64,000 nt of DNA from Erwinia billingiae Eb661. Lineage in GTDB: Bacteria > Pseudomonadota > Gammaproteobacteria > Enterobacterales > Enterobacteriaceae. How positions within the stretch are numbered: the stretch's first letter is position 1; each line of letters begins with the position of its first letter. The notes below the pieces were generated by a model. It was given only the letters and a program-made list of their open reading frames with translations, did not search any database and had not been told where the DNA came from. Both the position numbers and the translations under genes were made by a program. The stretch lies in the NCBI RefSeq assembly GCF_000196615.1, contig NC_014306.1, positions 496,001 through 560,000 of the forward strand, in the 5' to 3' direction. Shown piece by piece: positions 37,889-50,478 of the stretch.

Positions 37889-39410
37889 GACAAACCTGAA
37901 TAAACAAAGTAACCCCACCAGTTTACCCTATTCTGTCTGGCCTGTAGAGGCGATGGCGCGTCTGGAGCGTGAAGCGGCTGATGCGTTGGGCATCACGCTG
38001 TTTGAACTGATGCAGCGCGCGGGCGACGCGGCATTTGCCCAACTCCGCGCGCTCTGGCCTGACGCGCAGCACTGGCTGATACTCTGCGGACACGGCAATA
38101 ACGGCGGCGATGGGTTTATCGTCGCGCGGCTGGCGCAGTCGGCCGGGTTAACGGTGACGGTGATTGCCTGCGAAGGCAGCAAGCCGTTGCCCGAAGAAGC
38201 CGATCAGGCGCGTGATGCCTGGCTGGCGGCGGGTGGGGTGATCCACGATCCGTCTTATGTCTGGCCTGACGGTATCGAGGTGATTGTTGATGCCCTGTTG
38301 GGCACCGGCCTGAACCGGGCCCCGAACGCGCCTTATGCCGATCTGATTGAGCAGGCAAACGGCCATGCGGCGCCGGTTTTTGCGGTCGATATCCCGTCTG
38401 GGTTAGTGGCCGCTAACGGTACAGCGCCAGGCGCCGTTATCGCCGCCAGCCACACGCTGACGTTTATTGCCCTGAAACCCGGCTTACTGACCGGTAAAGC
38501 CCGCGATTACACCGGCCAGCTGCATTTTCATGCCCTGAGCCTGGATGCCTGGCTGTCACAACAGCAGGCACCGATGGCCCGCTTTGATGCTTCTTCACTT
38601 TCTGGCTGGCTGAAACCGCGTAAACCCACCTCGCACAAAGGCGATCATGGCTCGCTGGCGATTATTGGCGGCGATCACGGCACCGCCGGGGCGATTCGTA
38701 TGACCGGGGAGGCCGCACTGCGCGCCGGTGCTGGATTAGTGCGAGTGCTTACTCACAAAGACAACATTACGCCGTTGCTGACCGCCAGACCCGAACTGAT
38801 GGTGCAGGAGCTGAGCGACAACGCCGTGGATCAGGCGCTGGAATGGGCGGATGTGATTGTCATCGGTCCGGGGCTCGGCCAGGGCGAATGGGGTAAAAAA
38901 GCGTTACAAAAGGTGGAAAACTCTCAGAAACCGATGCTTTGGGACGCAGATGCGCTTAACCTGCTGGCAATCAGTCCCGATAAACGTCAAAATCGGATCC
39001 TTACGCCTCACCCTGGCGAAGCGGCGCGTTTGCTGAACTGTAAGACCAGCGAAATTGAGAGTGACCGCTTACATTCAGCCAGAGAGTTGGTGAAACGCTA
39101 CGGCGGCGTGGTGGTGCTGAAAGGCGCCGGCACAATCATCGCCAGCGAGGCAGGCGAAATGGCGTTTGCCGATGTCGGCAACGCAGGCATGGCGTCGGGC
39201 GGGATGGGCGATGTGCTTTCAGGGATCATCGGCAGTCTGTTAGGGCAAAAGCTCTCATTGTATGATGCCGCCTGTGCAGGATGCGTCGCGCATGGCGCAG
39301 CGGCTGAAGCCGTTTCAGCGCGCGTCGGTACGCGCGGCATGCTGGCTACCGATCTATTTTCCGAACTTTATCTGTTTGTTAATCCAGAGATCCTGAATAA
39401 AAAAGAATGA
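37887..39410 (+). CDS. nnrD: NnrD, bifunctional NAD(P)HX repair enzyme
   Basis: A 507-residue enzyme that repairs damaged (hydrated) NADH and NADPH. The N-terminal half is the NAD(P)HX epimerase ([18 protein letters not shown] near residue 70). The C-terminal half is the ADP-dependent dehydratase ([19 protein letters not shown] near 250, then [18 protein letters not shown] near 430). An AGAGGAAG site precedes the ATG. It is the first gene of a long run ending after hfq and hflXKC, and its last four bases overlap tsaE. Confidence 0.97.
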   Translation: MTNLNKQSNPTSLPYSVWPVEAMARLEREAADALGITLFELMQRAGDAAFAQLRALWPDAQHWLILCGHGNNGGDGFIVARLAQSAGLTVTVIACEGSKPLPEEADQARDAWLAAGGVIHDPSYVWPDGIEVIVDALLGTGLNRAPNAPYADLIEQANGHAAPVFAVDIPSGLVAANGTAPGAVIAASHTLTFIALKPGLLTGKARDYTGQLHFHALSLDAWLSQQQAPMARFDASSLSGWLKPRKPTSHKGDHGSLAIIGGDHGTAGAIRMTGEAALRAGAGLVRVLTHKDNITPLLTARPELMVQELSDNAVDQALEWADVIVIGPGLGQGEWGKKALQKVENSQKPMLWDADALNLLAISPDKRQNRILTPHPGEAARLLNCKTSEIESDRLHSARELVKRYGGVVVLKGAGTIIASEAGEMAFADVGNAGMASGGMGDVLSGIIGSLLGQKLSLYDAACAGCVAHGAAAEAVSARVGTRGMLATDLFSELYLFVNPEILNKKE

Positions 39411-39883
39411 AGACCTGTGTAATTGCACTGTCCGACGAGGCAGCAACCCTCACTTTAGGTGCCAGCCTGGCACGCGCCTGTCATGGCGCGGCCATGATCT
39501 ACCTGTTTGGCGATCTCGGCGCGGGAAAAACCACCTTCAGCCGCGGTTTCCTGCAGGCGTTGGGGCATCAGGGGAACGTTAAAAGCCCCACCTATACTCT
39601 GGTAGAACCTTACAGTCTGCCCGATCGCCAGGTCTATCATTTCGATCTATACCGCCTTGCCGACCCCGAAGAACTCGAATTCATGGGGATCCGCGACTAT
39701 TTTGGCGGTGACAGCGTGTGCCTGGTTGAGTGGCCACAACAAGGCGCGGGCTTCCTGCCCGTTCCGGACATTGAACTGCACCTGAGCTATCAGGGAACGG
39801 CGCGTCAGGCGGAGTTGAAAGCCTGCTCAGCGGCGGGAGAAATGATGATTCAGCAGGTCGCTATGGAAAAGGGTTGTTCATGA
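39407..39883 (+). CDS. tsaE: TsaE, ATPase for tRNA t6A synthesis
   Basis: A 158-residue ATPase that drives the TsaBD complex making N6-threonylcarbamoyladenosine in ANN-reading tRNAs. The Walker A motif is [15 protein letters not shown] near residue 36, and the family segments [11 protein letters not shown] and YHFDLYRL follow. It overlaps both nnrD (ATGA) and amiB (ATGA), so all three are translationally coupled. Confidence 0.97.
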   Translation: MKTCVIALSDEAATLTLGASLARACHGAAMIYLFGDLGAGKTTFSRGFLQALGHQGNVKSPTYTLVEPYSLPDRQVYHFDLYRLADPEELEFMGIRDYFGGDSVCLVEWPQQGAGFLPVPDIELHLSYQGTARQAELKACSAAGEMMIQQVAMEKGCS

Positions 39884-41547
39884 GGTTGCGCATGAAGTTT
39901 GGTTTGGTACTGGCACTTTTACTGACGACGTTTAGTTCGCTTGCAGCCAATTTATCCGACATTAAAGTCTCCAATGGTGATGATAAAGCTACCGTCACCC
40001 TCAGCTTTAACGGCCAGCCGGTGTATGGCTTTTTCCCGTTGCACAATCCCGATCGCGTGGTGCTGGATATTCGCCAGAGCGGCGTTATCAAAGGCCTGCC
40101 GTTAACGTTTAGCGGTGAAAATATCGTTAAGCGCATTCGCTCCAGCACGCCGAAAGACAAGCAAAGCATTCGTCTGGTGTTTGAGTTGACCCAGGCGAGC
40201 AAAACGCGGGCGGTCACCCAGCGCGAAGGTAACAATTACAATGTGGTCTTCACTATCGCCGGCACCCGTCCGGCCGCCACGGCTTCCCGCCGTCCGGCTG
40301 AGGTAAGCTCTGCCTCCAGCAGCGCGCCATCAGCGCCGGTTGAGAATCCTTTTAAAGGCAACCCGGTGACCGCTGTCAGCAGCGGCAATGACGTTGTCAG
40401 ACCGGGCAGAACGCCGGTGTCGGCCAACGAAGCGGTGATTGTGGCGATTGATGCCGGTCACGGCGGACAGGATCCCGGCGCGATTGGCGCGGGCGGTCTG
40501 AAAGAGAAGAACGTGACCATCGCCATCGCCCGTAAGCTGAAGGCGCTGCTGAATGCCGATCCGATGTTCAAAGGGGTGATGACCCGCGACGGGGATTACT
40601 TTATCTCCGTGATGGGCCGGTCCGATGTAGCGCGTAAGCAAAACGCCAACGTGCTGGTTTCCATCCACGCCGATGCGGCACCTAACCGCAGTGCGTCTGG
40701 CGCTTCCGTTTGGGTCCTGTCAAACCGCCGCGCTAACAGTGAAATGGCGGGCTGGCTGGAGCAGCACGAGAAACAGTCCGAGCTGCTGGGCGGCGCAGGG
40801 GATCTGCTGGCCAACAGTCAGGCCGATCCTTACCTCAGCCAGGCGGTGCTAGACTTGCAATTCGGTCACTCGCAACGCGTGGGTTATGATGTGGCAGTAA
40901 AAGTGATTGCGCAGCTTCAGCGTGTGGGTTCGCTGCACAAACGTCGGCCGGAACATGCCAGCCTGGGCGTTCTGCGCTCGCCGGATATTCCTTCCCTGCT
41001 GGTGGAAACCGGCTTCATCAGTAATCCTTCGGAGGAGCGACTGCTTGGCAGTAGCGCATACCAGCAGAAGATTGCCGAGTCGATTTATAAAGGACTTCGC
41101 AACTACTTCCTGGCGCATCCGCTGCAATCCATCCCAAAGGAGGAAAACCGTCCCTTGCAGTCCGCAGCGACGGTTAATGTTGAACCCAACCCGGCACCAG
41201 ACACCACCCAATACACTGGGGCGATCCAGCGTCATGTGGTAAAACGGGGCGAGACAGCATCCGGTATTGCCGCCCGTTATGGCATCAGCATGGCAACCCT
41301 GCGGTCAATGAACACCCTGAAGAAAGATGTGGTCTGGGTTGGACAACGACTGAAGGTGCCGGCGGGCAGCCAGCCCGCCGCCGTGACTAAAGCCAAAACG
41401 CCGGTGCGCCACAAAGTGGTTCGCGGCGATTCTCTTACCGCGATTGCCGCCCATTACGGCGTCAGTCCAAAGGCCATTCAGCAGGCCAATAAGATGAAAT
41501 CGCAAAACGTGATGCTGGGCCAGACCTTAACTATCCCGACTTCGTAA
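39880..41547 (+). CDS. amiB: AmiB, N-acetylmuramoyl-L-alanine amidase
   Basis: A 555-residue periplasmic amidase that splits septal peptidoglycan during cell separation, activated by EnvC. There is a signal peptide, an N-terminal AMIN targeting domain (about residues 24-125), then the amidase_3 domain with the zinc-site segments [21 protein letters not shown] and LVETGFISN. Two C-terminal LysM peptidoglycan-binding domains follow ([17 protein letters not shown] and [17 protein letters not shown]). E. coli K-12 AmiB stops before such domains at 445 residues. The ATG at 39880 overlaps the tsaE stop; the ATG at 39892 is an alternative. Confidence 0.96.
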   Translation: MRLRMKFGLVLALLLTTFSSLAANLSDIKVSNGDDKATVTLSFNGQPVYGFFPLHNPDRVVLDIRQSGVIKGLPLTFSGENIVKRIRSSTPKDKQSIRLVFELTQASKTRAVTQREGNNYNVVFTIAGTRPAATASRRPAEVSSASSSAPSAPVENPFKGNPVTAVSSGNDVVRPGRTPVSANEAVIVAIDAGHGGQDPGAIGAGGLKEKNVTIAIARKLKALLNADPMFKGVMTRDGDYFISVMGRSDVARKQNANVLVSIHADAAPNRSASGASVWVLSNRRANSEMAGWLEQHEKQSELLGGAGDLLANSQADPYLSQAVLDLQFGHSQRVGYDVAVKVIAQLQRVGSLHKRRPEHASLGVLRSPDIPSLLVETGFISNPSEERLLGSSAYQQKIAESIYKGLRNYFLAHPLQSIPKEENRPLQSAATVNVEPNPAPDTTQYTGAIQRHVVKRGETASGIAARYGISMATLRSMNTLKKDVVWVGQRLKVPAGSQPAAVTKAKTPVRHKVVRGDSLTAIAAHYGVSPKAIQQANKMKSQNVMLGQTLTIPTS

Positions 41548-41564
41548 CCAGATAAGGAATTGAT

Positions 41565-43448
41565 ATGCCGATTCAGGTGTTGCCTCCTCAGCTCGCTAAC
41601 CAGATAGCTGCTGGTGAAGTGGTGGAGCGGCCAGCGTCGGTTGTCAAAGAACTGGTCGAGAATAGCCTGGACGCGGGCGCCACCCGGATCGATATCGAAA
41701 TTGATAAAGGCGGCGCCAAACTGATCCGCATCCGCGATAACGGCAGCGGCATTGGGAAAGACGAACTGTCGATGGCGCTTGCCCGTCATGCGACCAGCAA
41801 AATCACCACGCTGGATGACCTTGAAGCGATCGTCAGCCTGGGCTTCCGTGGCGAAGCGCTGGCCAGTATCAGCTCGGTATCGCGACTGACGTTAACATCG
41901 CGTACGGAAGCACAGGCGGAAGCCTGGCAGGCCTATGCCGAAGGGCGGGATATGGCGGTAACGCTAAAACCGGCGGCCCATCCGGTAGGCACCACGCTGG
42001 AAGTGCTGGATCTGTTTTACAACACCCCGGCACGCCGCAAATTTATGCGCACCGAGAAAACCGAATTCACCCATATAGACGAAATCATCCGCCGTATCGC
42101 GCTGGCGCGTTTTGACGTGGCTTTTTCGCTGACCCATAACGGCAAACTGATGCGGCAGTATCGTGGCGTGGCGGATCACAGCCAGCGTGAACGTCGGCTT
42201 GGCGCAATTTGCGGCACCGCGTTCTTAAGCCATGCGCTGGCGATTGAGTGGCAGCACGGCGATCTGAGCCTGAAGGGCTGGGTTGCCGATCCGGTGGGCT
42301 CCAGAGCGATTACCGACCTGCAATACTGCTACGTCAATGGCCGCATGATGCGCGACCGGCTGATTAATCATGCCATTCGCCAGGCCTATCAGGACAAGCT
42401 GGGAGACAGCCATCAGCCGGCCTACGTCTTGTACCTGGAAATCGATCCCCATCAGGTCGACGTCAATGTCCATCCCGCCAAGCATGAAGTGCGCTTTCAT
42501 CAGTCGCGGCTGGTACACGATTTTATCTATCAGGGTGTGGTCAGCGTTTTGCAGGAGGCCGGTGCCGAAACCCTGCCCGATGTGGAACCGGCGGCGCCCG
42601 CCGAGCGCTGGCAGCCAGAGAACCGCCAGGCTGCGGGTGGCAACCATTTTTCCACGCCCGCACCGTCTAAAATCCCGTCCGGCAAGTCACACACGGCAGG
42701 CCATTCGCCTGCGGCTTCAACCTCAGGCGGGGGAGCCGGTGCAGGTTCAAGCCACTGGCAGCGACAGGAACCGATCTATCAGCCACAGGAAGGCAAAGCC
42801 TATCAGCAGCTGATGCGCACCCCAGACGTCCCTGTCGCCAGGGAACCTTCAAAACAGGGTGAACGCAGCACTGAGCTGCCGCTCAGCGGGCACAGCCAGA
42901 GCTTTGGCCGGGTACTGAGCGTGATACGGGACAATTTTGCCTTGGTTGAAGGGCAGGAGCGGCTGGCATTGATTAATTTGCCGGTAGCGGCGCATTGGCT
43001 GAAGCAGGCGCAGCTTGAACCTGGGGAAGAAGGGCTGAAACCTCAGCCGTTGTTGATCCCGGTTAGGGTAAAGATGGACAAGCCAGAGCGGGAAGCGATT
43101 ACGCATCACGCCAGCTTATTGATCCAGATGGGAATTGAGCTGCAGGCGGATTCACACCATGTGACGTTGCGCGCGGTACCTTTACCATTACGCCAACAAA
43201 ATTTACAAAACTTGATTCCAGAACTGTTAGGCTATCTCGCCCGGCAGCAGGATGTGTCCGCAACGCAGGTGGCGCAATGGTTAGCGCGTCATTCGGTAGT
43301 TGAACATCCGCACTGGAATCACTCGCAGGCGATTACGTTGCTGGCTGAAGTCGAACGGCTTTGCCCGCAGTTACTGAAATCGCCACCTTCTGGATTTTTA
43401 CAGCACATCGATATTGAACAGGCGATGAACGCCCTGAAGCATGAGTGA
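41565..43448 (+). CDS. mutL: MutL, DNA mismatch repair protein
   Basis: A 627-residue GHKL ATPase that links MutS recognition of a mismatch to MutH and UvrD. The N-terminal ATPase motifs are clear: [27 protein letters not shown] and [11 protein letters not shown] flexible linker of low complexity (Ser, Gly, Pro, Gln) spans about residues 340-440, and the C-terminal dimer domain follows. No DQHA(X)2E(X)4E nuclease motif is seen, as expected for a MutH-containing enterobacterium. It overlaps miaA by 8 bases. Confidence 0.98.
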   Translation: MPIQVLPPQLANQIAAGEVVERPASVVKELVENSLDAGATRIDIEIDKGGAKLIRIRDNGSGIGKDELSMALARHATSKITTLDDLEAIVSLGFRGEALASISSVSRLTLTSRTEAQAEAWQAYAEGRDMAVTLKPAAHPVGTTLEVLDLFYNTPARRKFMRTEKTEFTHIDEIIRRIALARFDVAFSLTHNGKLMRQYRGVADHSQRERRLGAICGTAFLSHALAIEWQHGDLSLKGWVADPVGSRAITDLQYCYVNGRMMRDRLINHAIRQAYQDKLGDSHQPAYVLYLEIDPHQVDVNVHPAKHEVRFHQSRLVHDFIYQGVVSVLQEAGAETLPDVEPAAPAERWQPENRQAAGGNHFSTPAPSKIPSGKSHTAGHSPAASTSGGGAGAGSSHWQRQEPIYQPQEGKAYQQLMRTPDVPVAREPSKQGERSTELPLSGHSQSFGRVLSVIRDNFALVEGQERLALINLPVAAHWLKQAQLEPGEEGLKPQPLLIPVRVKMDKPEREAITHHASLLIQMGIELQADSHHVTLRAVPLPLRQQNLQNLIPELLGYLARQQDVSATQVAQWLARHSVVEHPHWNHSQAITLLAEVERLCPQLLKSPPSGFLQHIDIEQAMNALKHE

Positions 43449-44391
43449 GACATCCAAGGCTGGCCGGCCTAAGGCAATTTTTTTGATGGGGCCAACGGCT
43501 TCCGGTAAGACAGCACTGGCGATTGCATTACGTCAGGAACTGCCGGTTGAGTTGATTAGCGTAGATTCCGCCCTCATATATCGCGGTATGGATATTGGCA
43601 CAGCCAAACCTTCCGCAGATGAGCTGGCATTGGCGCCCCATCGTTTACTGGACATTCGCGACCCCTCTGAAGCGTATTCTGCTGCAGAGTTCCGTCGGGA
43701 TGCGCTGGCTGAAATGGCGGAGATAACCGAAAGCGGTCGTATTCCGTTGCTTGTTGGTGGCACCATGCTCTATTACAAGGCTTTGCTGGAAGGATTGTCG
43801 CCGTTGCCCCCGGCGGATCCGGAAGTGCGTCAGCGTATTGAGCAACAGGCGAGTGAACAGGGTTGGGATGCCCTTCACCGTCAATTATGTGAGATAGATC
43901 CCGTTGCAGGAAATCGTATTCATCCGAATGATCCCCAGAGACTCTCGCGAGCACTGGAAGTTTTTTTTATTTCGGGTAAAACTTTAACGGAACTGACTAA
44001 AACTTCTGGCGAAGCGCTGCCATACGATGTGACCCAGTTCGCGATTGCACCTCAGCACCGCGAAGTGATCCATCAACGGATAGAACTGCGCTTTCAACAG
44101 ATGTTAGCCTCAGGGTTTGAAGCGGAGGCTCGGGCGTTATACGCACGAGAAGATTTGCATACGGACTTGCCTTCCATTCGTTGTGTCGGTTACCGCCAGA
44201 TGTGGTCATATCTGGCGGGTGAGATCGATTACGATGACATGGTTTATCGGGGAATTTGCGCAACCCGGCAGCTGGCTAAGCGGCAAATAACGTGGTTACG
44301 CGGTTGGAAGGATGTTCACTGGCTGGATAGCGAACAACCTGACGCCGCGCGCGATACCCTGTTACAGGTTCTTAGTGCGAAGCCTGGGTGA
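43441..44391 (+). CDS. miaA: MiaA, tRNA dimethylallyltransferase
   Basis: A 316-residue enzyme that adds the dimethylallyl group to A37 of tRNAs reading UNN codons. The P-loop is [15 protein letters not shown] near residue 18, the [18 protein letters not shown] segment follows, and the C-terminal [14 protein letters not shown] is typical. The start overlaps the end of mutL. In E. coli sigma32 promoters for hfq lie inside this gene; I did not identify them here. Confidence 0.98.
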   Translation: MSETSKAGRPKAIFLMGPTASGKTALAIALRQELPVELISVDSALIYRGMDIGTAKPSADELALAPHRLLDIRDPSEAYSAAEFRRDALAEMAEITESGRIPLLVGGTMLYYKALLEGLSPLPPADPEVRQRIEQQASEQGWDALHRQLCEIDPVAGNRIHPNDPQRLSRALEVFFISGKTLTELTKTSGEALPYDVTQFAIAPQHREVIHQRIELRFQQMLASGFEAEARALYAREDLHTDLPSIRCVGYRQMWSYLAGEIDYDDMVYRGICATRQLAKRQITWLRGWKDVHWLDSEQPDAARDTLLQVLSAKPG

Positions 44392-44493
44392 TTGTGTACA
44401 ATTAGTGCAGTATCTTGCGCAAATTTTTACGCAGTATTTCAGAGCGTTCATGCTCTTAAGTAGTAAACAACAAGCATATAAGGAAAAGATAGA

Positions 44494-44802
44494 ATGGCTA
44501 AGGGGCAATCATTGCAAGATCCGTTCTTGAACGCGCTGCGTCGTGAACGTGTTCCGGTTTCGATTTATTTGGTGAATGGTATCAAACTGCAGGGTCAGAT
44601 CGAGTCGTTTGATCAATTTGTAATTCTATTGAAAAACACAGTTAGCCAGATGGTGTACAAGCACGCTATCTCGACTGTTGTTCCGTCCCGTCCGGTCTCC
44701 CACCACAGCAACAATGCGGGTGGCGGAAGCAGCAACTATCATCATGGCAGTAACCAGGGGGCGTCTACTCAGCCTCAGCAAGAGAGTGACGACACAGAGT
44801 AA
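44494..44802 (+). CDS. hfq: Hfq RNA chaperone
   Basis: A 102-residue Sm-like protein that forms hexamers and pairs small RNAs with mRNAs. The Sm1 motif ([20 protein letters not shown]) and the Sm2 motif with YKHAIS are present, followed by the disordered His/Ser/Asn-rich tail. AAGGAAAAG precedes the ATG. The 102-base leader contains TTGTGTACAATTAG, a possible promoter element. Confidence 0.99.
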   Translation: MAKGQSLQDPFLNALRRERVPVSIYLVNGIKLQGQIESFDQFVILLKNTVSQMVYKHAISTVVPSRPVSHHSNNAGGGSSNYHHGSNQGASTQPQQESDDTE

Positions 44803-44817
44803 TCACTGCTCTTCCAA

Positions 44818-44850
44818 GACGGGGTTACCTGTTCACTCGGGTTCCCCGTC
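44818..44850 (+). terminator. hairpin after hfq
   Basis: GACGGGG and CCCCGTC form a stem around about 19 bases shortly after the hfq stop. No T-run follows, so it may protect the hfq mRNA end or attenuate rather than stop transcription into hflX. The remaining 160 bases before hflX hold no gene. Confidence 0.45.
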
Positions 44851-45011
44851 CTGGCAATTCGCCCGATCCACTCTTCGCCGAATGGCGAGAGTCGATTGCG
44901 CAAACTCGCCACCTGAGGATCTGTTGATCCCGGTGCGCATTGAGAATCTGATATTCACGCAGTATGGCCAAACGTGTTGCAGGTTTAATAAGGCTCTGAG
45001 AGGTTTTAAGT

Positions 45012-46292
45012 TTGTTTGACCGTTATGAAGCCGGTGAGCAGGCCGTTCTGGTACATATCTATTTTTCCCAAGAGCGGAATACGGAAGATTTGCAGGAATT
45101 CGAAACCCTGGTCTCTTCTGCGGGTGTTGAAGCGCTGAGTGTTGTCACCGGCAGCCGAAAATCTCCCCATCCAAAATATTTCGTCGGTGAAGGTAAGGCA
45201 GTTGAAATTGCAGAGGCGGTGAAAGCCAGCGGTGCGACGGTGGTGTTATTTGATCACGCCCTCAGCCCGGCCCAGGAACGAAACCTGGAAGCCCTTTGTG
45301 AATGCCGCGTCATCGACCGAACCGGCCTTATCCTTGATATTTTTGCCCAGCGCGCCCGTACCCATGAAGGTAAATTGCAGGTGGAGTTGGCACAGCTTCG
45401 CCATCTTGCCACGCGCCTCGTTCGTGGCTGGACGCACCTTGAGCGCCAGAAAGGCGGGATAGGTCTGCGCGGCCCGGGTGAAACGCAGCTGGAAACGGAC
45501 CGTCGTTTACTGCGTAACCGTATTACGCTGATCCTCTCGCGTCTCGAGCGGGTAGCTAAACAACGTGAGCAAGGTCGTCAGGCGCGAAATAAAGCCGATG
45601 TGCCGACCCTGTCGTTAGTGGGATATACCAACGCCGGTAAATCCACCTTATTTAACCGTGTGACGGCGGCGGAGGTTTATGTTGCTGACCAGCTGTTCGC
45701 CACGCTCGATCCGACATTACGTCGTATCGATGTTGCCGATGTGGGTGAAGTGGTGCTGGCGGATACCGTCGGCTTTATTCGTCATTTGCCGCACGATTTA
45801 GTCGCCGCATTTAAGGCCACATTACAAGAAACGCGTGAAGCAACGTTGCTGGTGCATGTTATTGATGCCGCAGATTTACGCGTCGATGAAAATATTAAAG
45901 CCGTTGAAGTGGTGCTGGAAGAAATTGAGTCAGACGAAATTCCCACGCTTCAGGTCATGAACAAGATCGATATGCTTGACGGTTTCGTTCCGCGTATCGA
46001 TCGTGATGAAGAGAATAAGCCGGTGCGGGTGTGGGTTTCTGCCCAGACAGGGGAAGGGATCCCACTGCTATTCCAGGCGCTTACCGAGCGGCTGGCCGGT
46101 GAAATTGCGCAGTATGACTTGCGTCTGCCGCCTGAAGCAGGGCGGTTACGTAGCCGTTTTTATCAGCTTCAGGCGATAGAAAAAGAGTGGAACGAAGACG
46201 ATGGTAGCGTAGGTTTACAGGTACGTATGCCGATCGTTGACTGGCGCCGTCTGTGTAAACAGGAGCCGGCGCTGGTGGATTACATTGTTTGA
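45012..46292 (+). CDS. hflX: HflX, ribosome-splitting GTPase
   Basis: A 426-residue GTPase that separates stalled 70S ribosomes, mainly after heat stress. The N-terminal HflX domain contains the [17 protein letters not shown] segment, and the G domain has the P-loop [12 protein letters not shown] near residue 204 and NKID near 325. It starts with TTG ([10 protein letters not shown]), preceded by GAGAGG; the N-terminus equals that of E. coli HflX, so TTG is the true start rather than the ATG at 45024. Confidence 0.96.
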   Translation: MFDRYEAGEQAVLVHIYFSQERNTEDLQEFETLVSSAGVEALSVVTGSRKSPHPKYFVGEGKAVEIAEAVKASGATVVLFDHALSPAQERNLEALCECRVIDRTGLILDIFAQRARTHEGKLQVELAQLRHLATRLVRGWTHLERQKGGIGLRGPGETQLETDRRLLRNRITLILSRLERVAKQREQGRQARNKADVPTLSLVGYTNAGKSTLFNRVTAAEVYVADQLFATLDPTLRRIDVADVGEVVLADTVGFIRHLPHDLVAAFKATLQETREATLLVHVIDAADLRVDENIKAVEVVLEEIESDEIPTLQVMNKIDMLDGFVPRIDRDEENKPVRVWVSAQTGEGIPLLFQALTERLAGEIAQYDLRLPPEAGRLRSRFYQLQAIEKEWNEDDGSVGLQVRMPIVDWRRLCKQEPALVDYIV

Positions 46293-46362
46293 CTGATTTT
46301 GCCTGACACGCGTATCCCGGCCTTGGGATACCACCGCACACACAATTATATGGAGTATAAAC

Positions 46363-47613
46363 ATGGCGTGGAATCAGCCCGGGAATAACGGACAGGACCG
46401 CGACCCGTGGGGAAGCAGCAATAATCAAGGCGGCAACTCTGGGGGAAACAAAGGAGGGCGCGATAAGGGGCCTCCTGATTTAGATGATATTTTTCGCAAG
46501 CTGAGCAAAAAGCTTGGCGGATTTGGCGGTGGTAACAAAAACGATAACAGCGGCGGGCAGCGTACGCCGGGTCGCGGTGGTCGTCTGGTCGGTATTGTCG
46601 TGGTTGCGGCGGTAGTGATTTGGGCCGGTAGCGGCTTCTACACCATCAAAGAAGCGGAACGCGGTGTGGTGACACGCTTCGGCAAATTCAGTCATCTGGT
46701 TGAGCCAGGCCTGAACTGGAAACCGACCTTTATCGATCAGGTTCGTGCGGTGAACGTTGAAGCCGTCCGTGAGTTGGCAGCCTCCGGCACCATGCTGACC
46801 TCTGACGAAAACGTCGTGCGCGTCGAAATGAACGTGCAGTATCGGGTCACTAACCCGGAACGTTACCTGTTTGCGGTCACCAGTGCGGATGACAGCCTGC
46901 GTCAGGCAACGGACAGTGCTTTGCGTGGCGTTATCGGCCGCTCAACCATGGACCGTATTCTGACTGAAGGGCGTACCGTGGTGCGTAGCGATACGCAGCG
47001 TGAGCTTGAAGAGACCATTCGTCCATACGATATGGGTATTACCCTGCTGGACGTGAACTTCCAGGCTGCGCGTCCGCCGGAAGAAGTGAAGGCCTCATTT
47101 GATGATGCCATCGCGGCACGTGAAAACCGTGAGCAGTACGTTCGTGAAGCGGAAGCCTATGCGAATGAAGTGCAGCCACGCGCCAACGGTCAGGCACAGC
47201 GTATTCTGGAAGAAGCGCGTGCTTACAAAACCCGTACCGTACTGGAAGCACAGGGTGAAGTGGATCGCTTTGCGAAACTTCTGCCTGAATACAAAGCGGC
47301 TCCAGAGATCACCCGCGAGCGTCTGTACATTGAAACCATGGAACGCGTGCTGAGCCATACCCGTAAGGTGTTGGTGAATGACAAGGGTAACAACCTGATG
47401 GTGTTGCCGTTGGATCAGATTATGCGCGGACAGGGCGGAGCATCGTCGAACGCAACCCAGGACAGCAGCAGCAACAGCCTGTTGCGCCTGCCACCGGCCA
47501 GCGGCAGCAATGACCGCGCCAGTAACGGTTCGACGTATAATCCGGACACCATCATGGATCAGCGCCGGGCGAATGCTCAGCGCAACGATACCCAGCGCGA
47601 AGGGAGAGAGTAA
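46363..47613 (+). CDS. hflK: HflK, regulator of FtsH protease
   Basis: A 416-residue inner-membrane SPFH protein that, with HflC, forms a cage around the FtsH protease and limits its attack on membrane proteins. The N-terminus is Gly/Asn/Asp-rich and cytoplasmic, one membrane helix lies at about residues 78-98 (LVGIVVVAAVVIWAGSGFYT), and a periplasmic SPFH domain follows (ERGVVTRFGKFS). The ATG follows a GGAG site. hflC begins three bases after the stop. Confidence 0.98.
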   Translation: MAWNQPGNNGQDRDPWGSSNNQGGNSGGNKGGRDKGPPDLDDIFRKLSKKLGGFGGGNKNDNSGGQRTPGRGGRLVGIVVVAAVVIWAGSGFYTIKEAERGVVTRFGKFSHLVEPGLNWKPTFIDQVRAVNVEAVRELAASGTMLTSDENVVRVEMNVQYRVTNPERYLFAVTSADDSLRQATDSALRGVIGRSTMDRILTEGRTVVRSDTQRELEETIRPYDMGITLLDVNFQAARPPEEVKASFDDAIAARENREQYVREAEAYANEVQPRANGQAQRILEEARAYKTRTVLEAQGEVDRFAKLLPEYKAAPEITRERLYIETMERVLSHTRKVLVNDKGNNLMVLPLDQIMRGQGGASSNATQDSSSNSLLRLPPASGSNDRASNGSTYNPDTIMDQRRANAQRNDTQREGRE

Positions 47614-47616
47614 GCG

Positions 47617-48621
47617 ATGCGTAAGCCATTAATCGTCGTATTGATTGTTGTGCTGGTGGTGCTGTACGCGTCACTGTTTGTGGTACAGGAAGGCCAGCGC
47701 GGCATCGTCATGCGCTTTGGTAAAGTCCTGCGTGATAGCGAAAACAAACCGCTGGTGTACGCACCAGGTCTGCACTTCAAGATCCCATTCCTGGAATCCG
47801 TGAAGTCGCTGGACGCCCGTATCCAGACCATGGATAACCAGGCCGACCGTTTCGTCACCAAAGAGAAGAAAGACCTGATCGTTGATTCCTATATCAAATG
47901 GCGCATCAGCGACTTCAGCCGTTACTATCTGGCCACCGGCGGCGGCGACGTCTCCCAGGCAGAAGTGCTGTTGAAACGTAAATTCAGTGACCGTTTGCGT
48001 TCTGAAATCGGTCGTCTGGACGTGAAGGACATCGTTACCGATTCTCGTGGCCGTCTGACCACCGATGTGCGTGATGCACTGAATACCGGTAGTGCAGGCC
48101 AGGACGATGAAATCGCCACGCCAGCAGCAGATGATGCGATTGCCTCAGCAGCCGCCCGTGTGGAGCGTGAAACGACCAGCAACGAACCGGCTATCAACCC
48201 GAACAGTATGGCGGCGTTAGGTATTCAGGTTGTTGATGTGCGTATCAAGCAGATCAACCTGCCTACCGAAGTGTCAGACGCAATCTACGCACGTATGCGT
48301 GCAGAGCGTGAGTCTGTCGCCCGTAGCCAGCGTTCACAGGGTCAGGAAGAAGCTGAGAAGCTGCGTGCAACGGCGGATTACGAAGTGACGCGTACGCTGG
48401 CAGAAGCGCAGCGTACCGGGCTGATGACCCGCGGTGAAGGGGATGCAGAAGCAGCGAAACTGTTTGCTGATGCGTTTAGCCAGGATCCTGACTTCTACGC
48501 CTTTATCCGCAGCCTGCGTGCTTACGATAATAGCTTCAAGAGCAATCAGGATGTGATGGTGCTGAGCCCGGACAGTGATTTCTTCCGCTTTATGAAATCG
48601 CCTTCTAACGCCACCCGTTAA
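47617..48621 (+). CDS. hflC: HflC, regulator of FtsH protease
   Basis: A 334-residue partner of HflK with one N-terminal membrane helix (PLIVVLIVVLVVLYASLFVV) and a periplasmic SPFH domain (EGQRGIVMRFGKVLRD). The C-terminal helices (QEEAEKLRATADYEVTRTLA) form the cage wall. It is translated right after hflK and ends the operon at a strong terminator. Confidence 0.98.
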   Translation: MRKPLIVVLIVVLVVLYASLFVVQEGQRGIVMRFGKVLRDSENKPLVYAPGLHFKIPFLESVKSLDARIQTMDNQADRFVTKEKKDLIVDSYIKWRISDFSRYYLATGGGDVSQAEVLLKRKFSDRLRSEIGRLDVKDIVTDSRGRLTTDVRDALNTGSAGQDDEIATPAADDAIASAAARVERETTSNEPAINPNSMAALGIQVVDVRIKQINLPTEVSDAIYARMRAERESVARSQRSQGQEEAEKLRATADYEVTRTLAEAQRTGLMTRGEGDAEAAKLFADAFSQDPDFYAFIRSLRAYDNSFKSNQDVMVLSPDSDFFRFMKSPSNATR

Positions 48622-48639
48622 GAATCTGCTATAAAACGA

Positions 48640-48668
48640 GGGGCCGGATTATCCGGCCCCTTTTTTAT
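48640..48668 (+). terminator. hflXKC terminator
   Basis: GGGGCCGG and CCGGCCCC form a stem with a small loop, followed by TTTTTTATT. Strong rho-independent terminator. Confidence 0.95.
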
Positions 48669-48688
48669 TGTCTGTAGCGGAAAACATA

Positions 48689-48889
48689 ATGAACCCAACC
48701 ATTTGGATGGCGCTGGCGTTAGTGCTGGTTTTGGAAGGCCTGGGCCCGGTACTGCTGCCGCGCATGTGGCGGCGGATGATTTTATCGATGGCGCAATTGC
48801 CTGACACGCTGTTACGGCGTTTTGGTGGTGGCCTTGTGGTGGCCGGTGCGGTGATCTACTACATGATCAGTTCGCATAGCGGCGGGTGA
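48689..48889 (+). CDS. yjeT: YjeT, small membrane protein (DUF2065)
   Basis: A 66-residue inner-membrane protein of unknown function with two hydrophobic helices (TIWMALALVLVLEGLGPVLL and GGGLVVAGAVIYYMI). It aligns end to end with E. coli YjeT, which also lies between hflC and purA. The ATG at 48689 is chosen for this reason; the frame is open seven codons further up, overlapping the hflC terminator. Confidence 0.9.
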   Translation: MNPTIWMALALVLVLEGLGPVLLPRMWRRMILSMAQLPDTLLRRFGGGLVVAGAVIYYMISSHSGG

Positions 48890-48950
48890 AATCTGGGAAA
48901 AAAGTCCGCAATCGTATGCTAAAAGAGCTGAAAGACGGGTTTTACGGTGG

Positions 48951-48980
48951 TAGAATCCATTTTTAAGCAATCGGTGATTT
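48951..48980 (+). promoter_or_regulatory. purA promoter and PurR-like operator
   Basis: TAGAAT at 48951-48956 is a good -10 element; a poor -35 (CTGAAA, 48928-48933) lies 17 bases before it. The 16 bases at 48965-48980 begin AAGCAATCGG and match the PurR consensus at eight of ten fixed positions. E. coli purA is controlled by PurR, so purine repression is likely. Confidence 0.45.
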
Positions 48981-48983
48981 TGA

Positions 48984-50285
<1,302 letters not shown>

Positions 50286-50293
50286 GTTATCTG

Positions 50294-50314
50294 AGGCCGG
50301 GCAATGCCCGGCCT
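50294..50314 (+). terminator. purA terminator
   Basis: AGGCCGGGC and GCCCGGCCT form a nine-base stem around a small AAT loop, followed by TACTCT. The T-tail is weak but the stem is strong. Confidence 0.75.
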
Positions 50315-50478
50315 TACTCTATCCGCCTGCGCTTCCCACCTTGTTTTCTCTTTATCAACGCTTGCTTAAATAAAATGGCCTCGAATACGCAGGCTGGTTT
50401 ATCATCATTGATAACACACTCATTTATGAGCGGATTACGGCAGCGCTTCTGGCAGTCGGTCGAGCTTTCGAGGTTACT

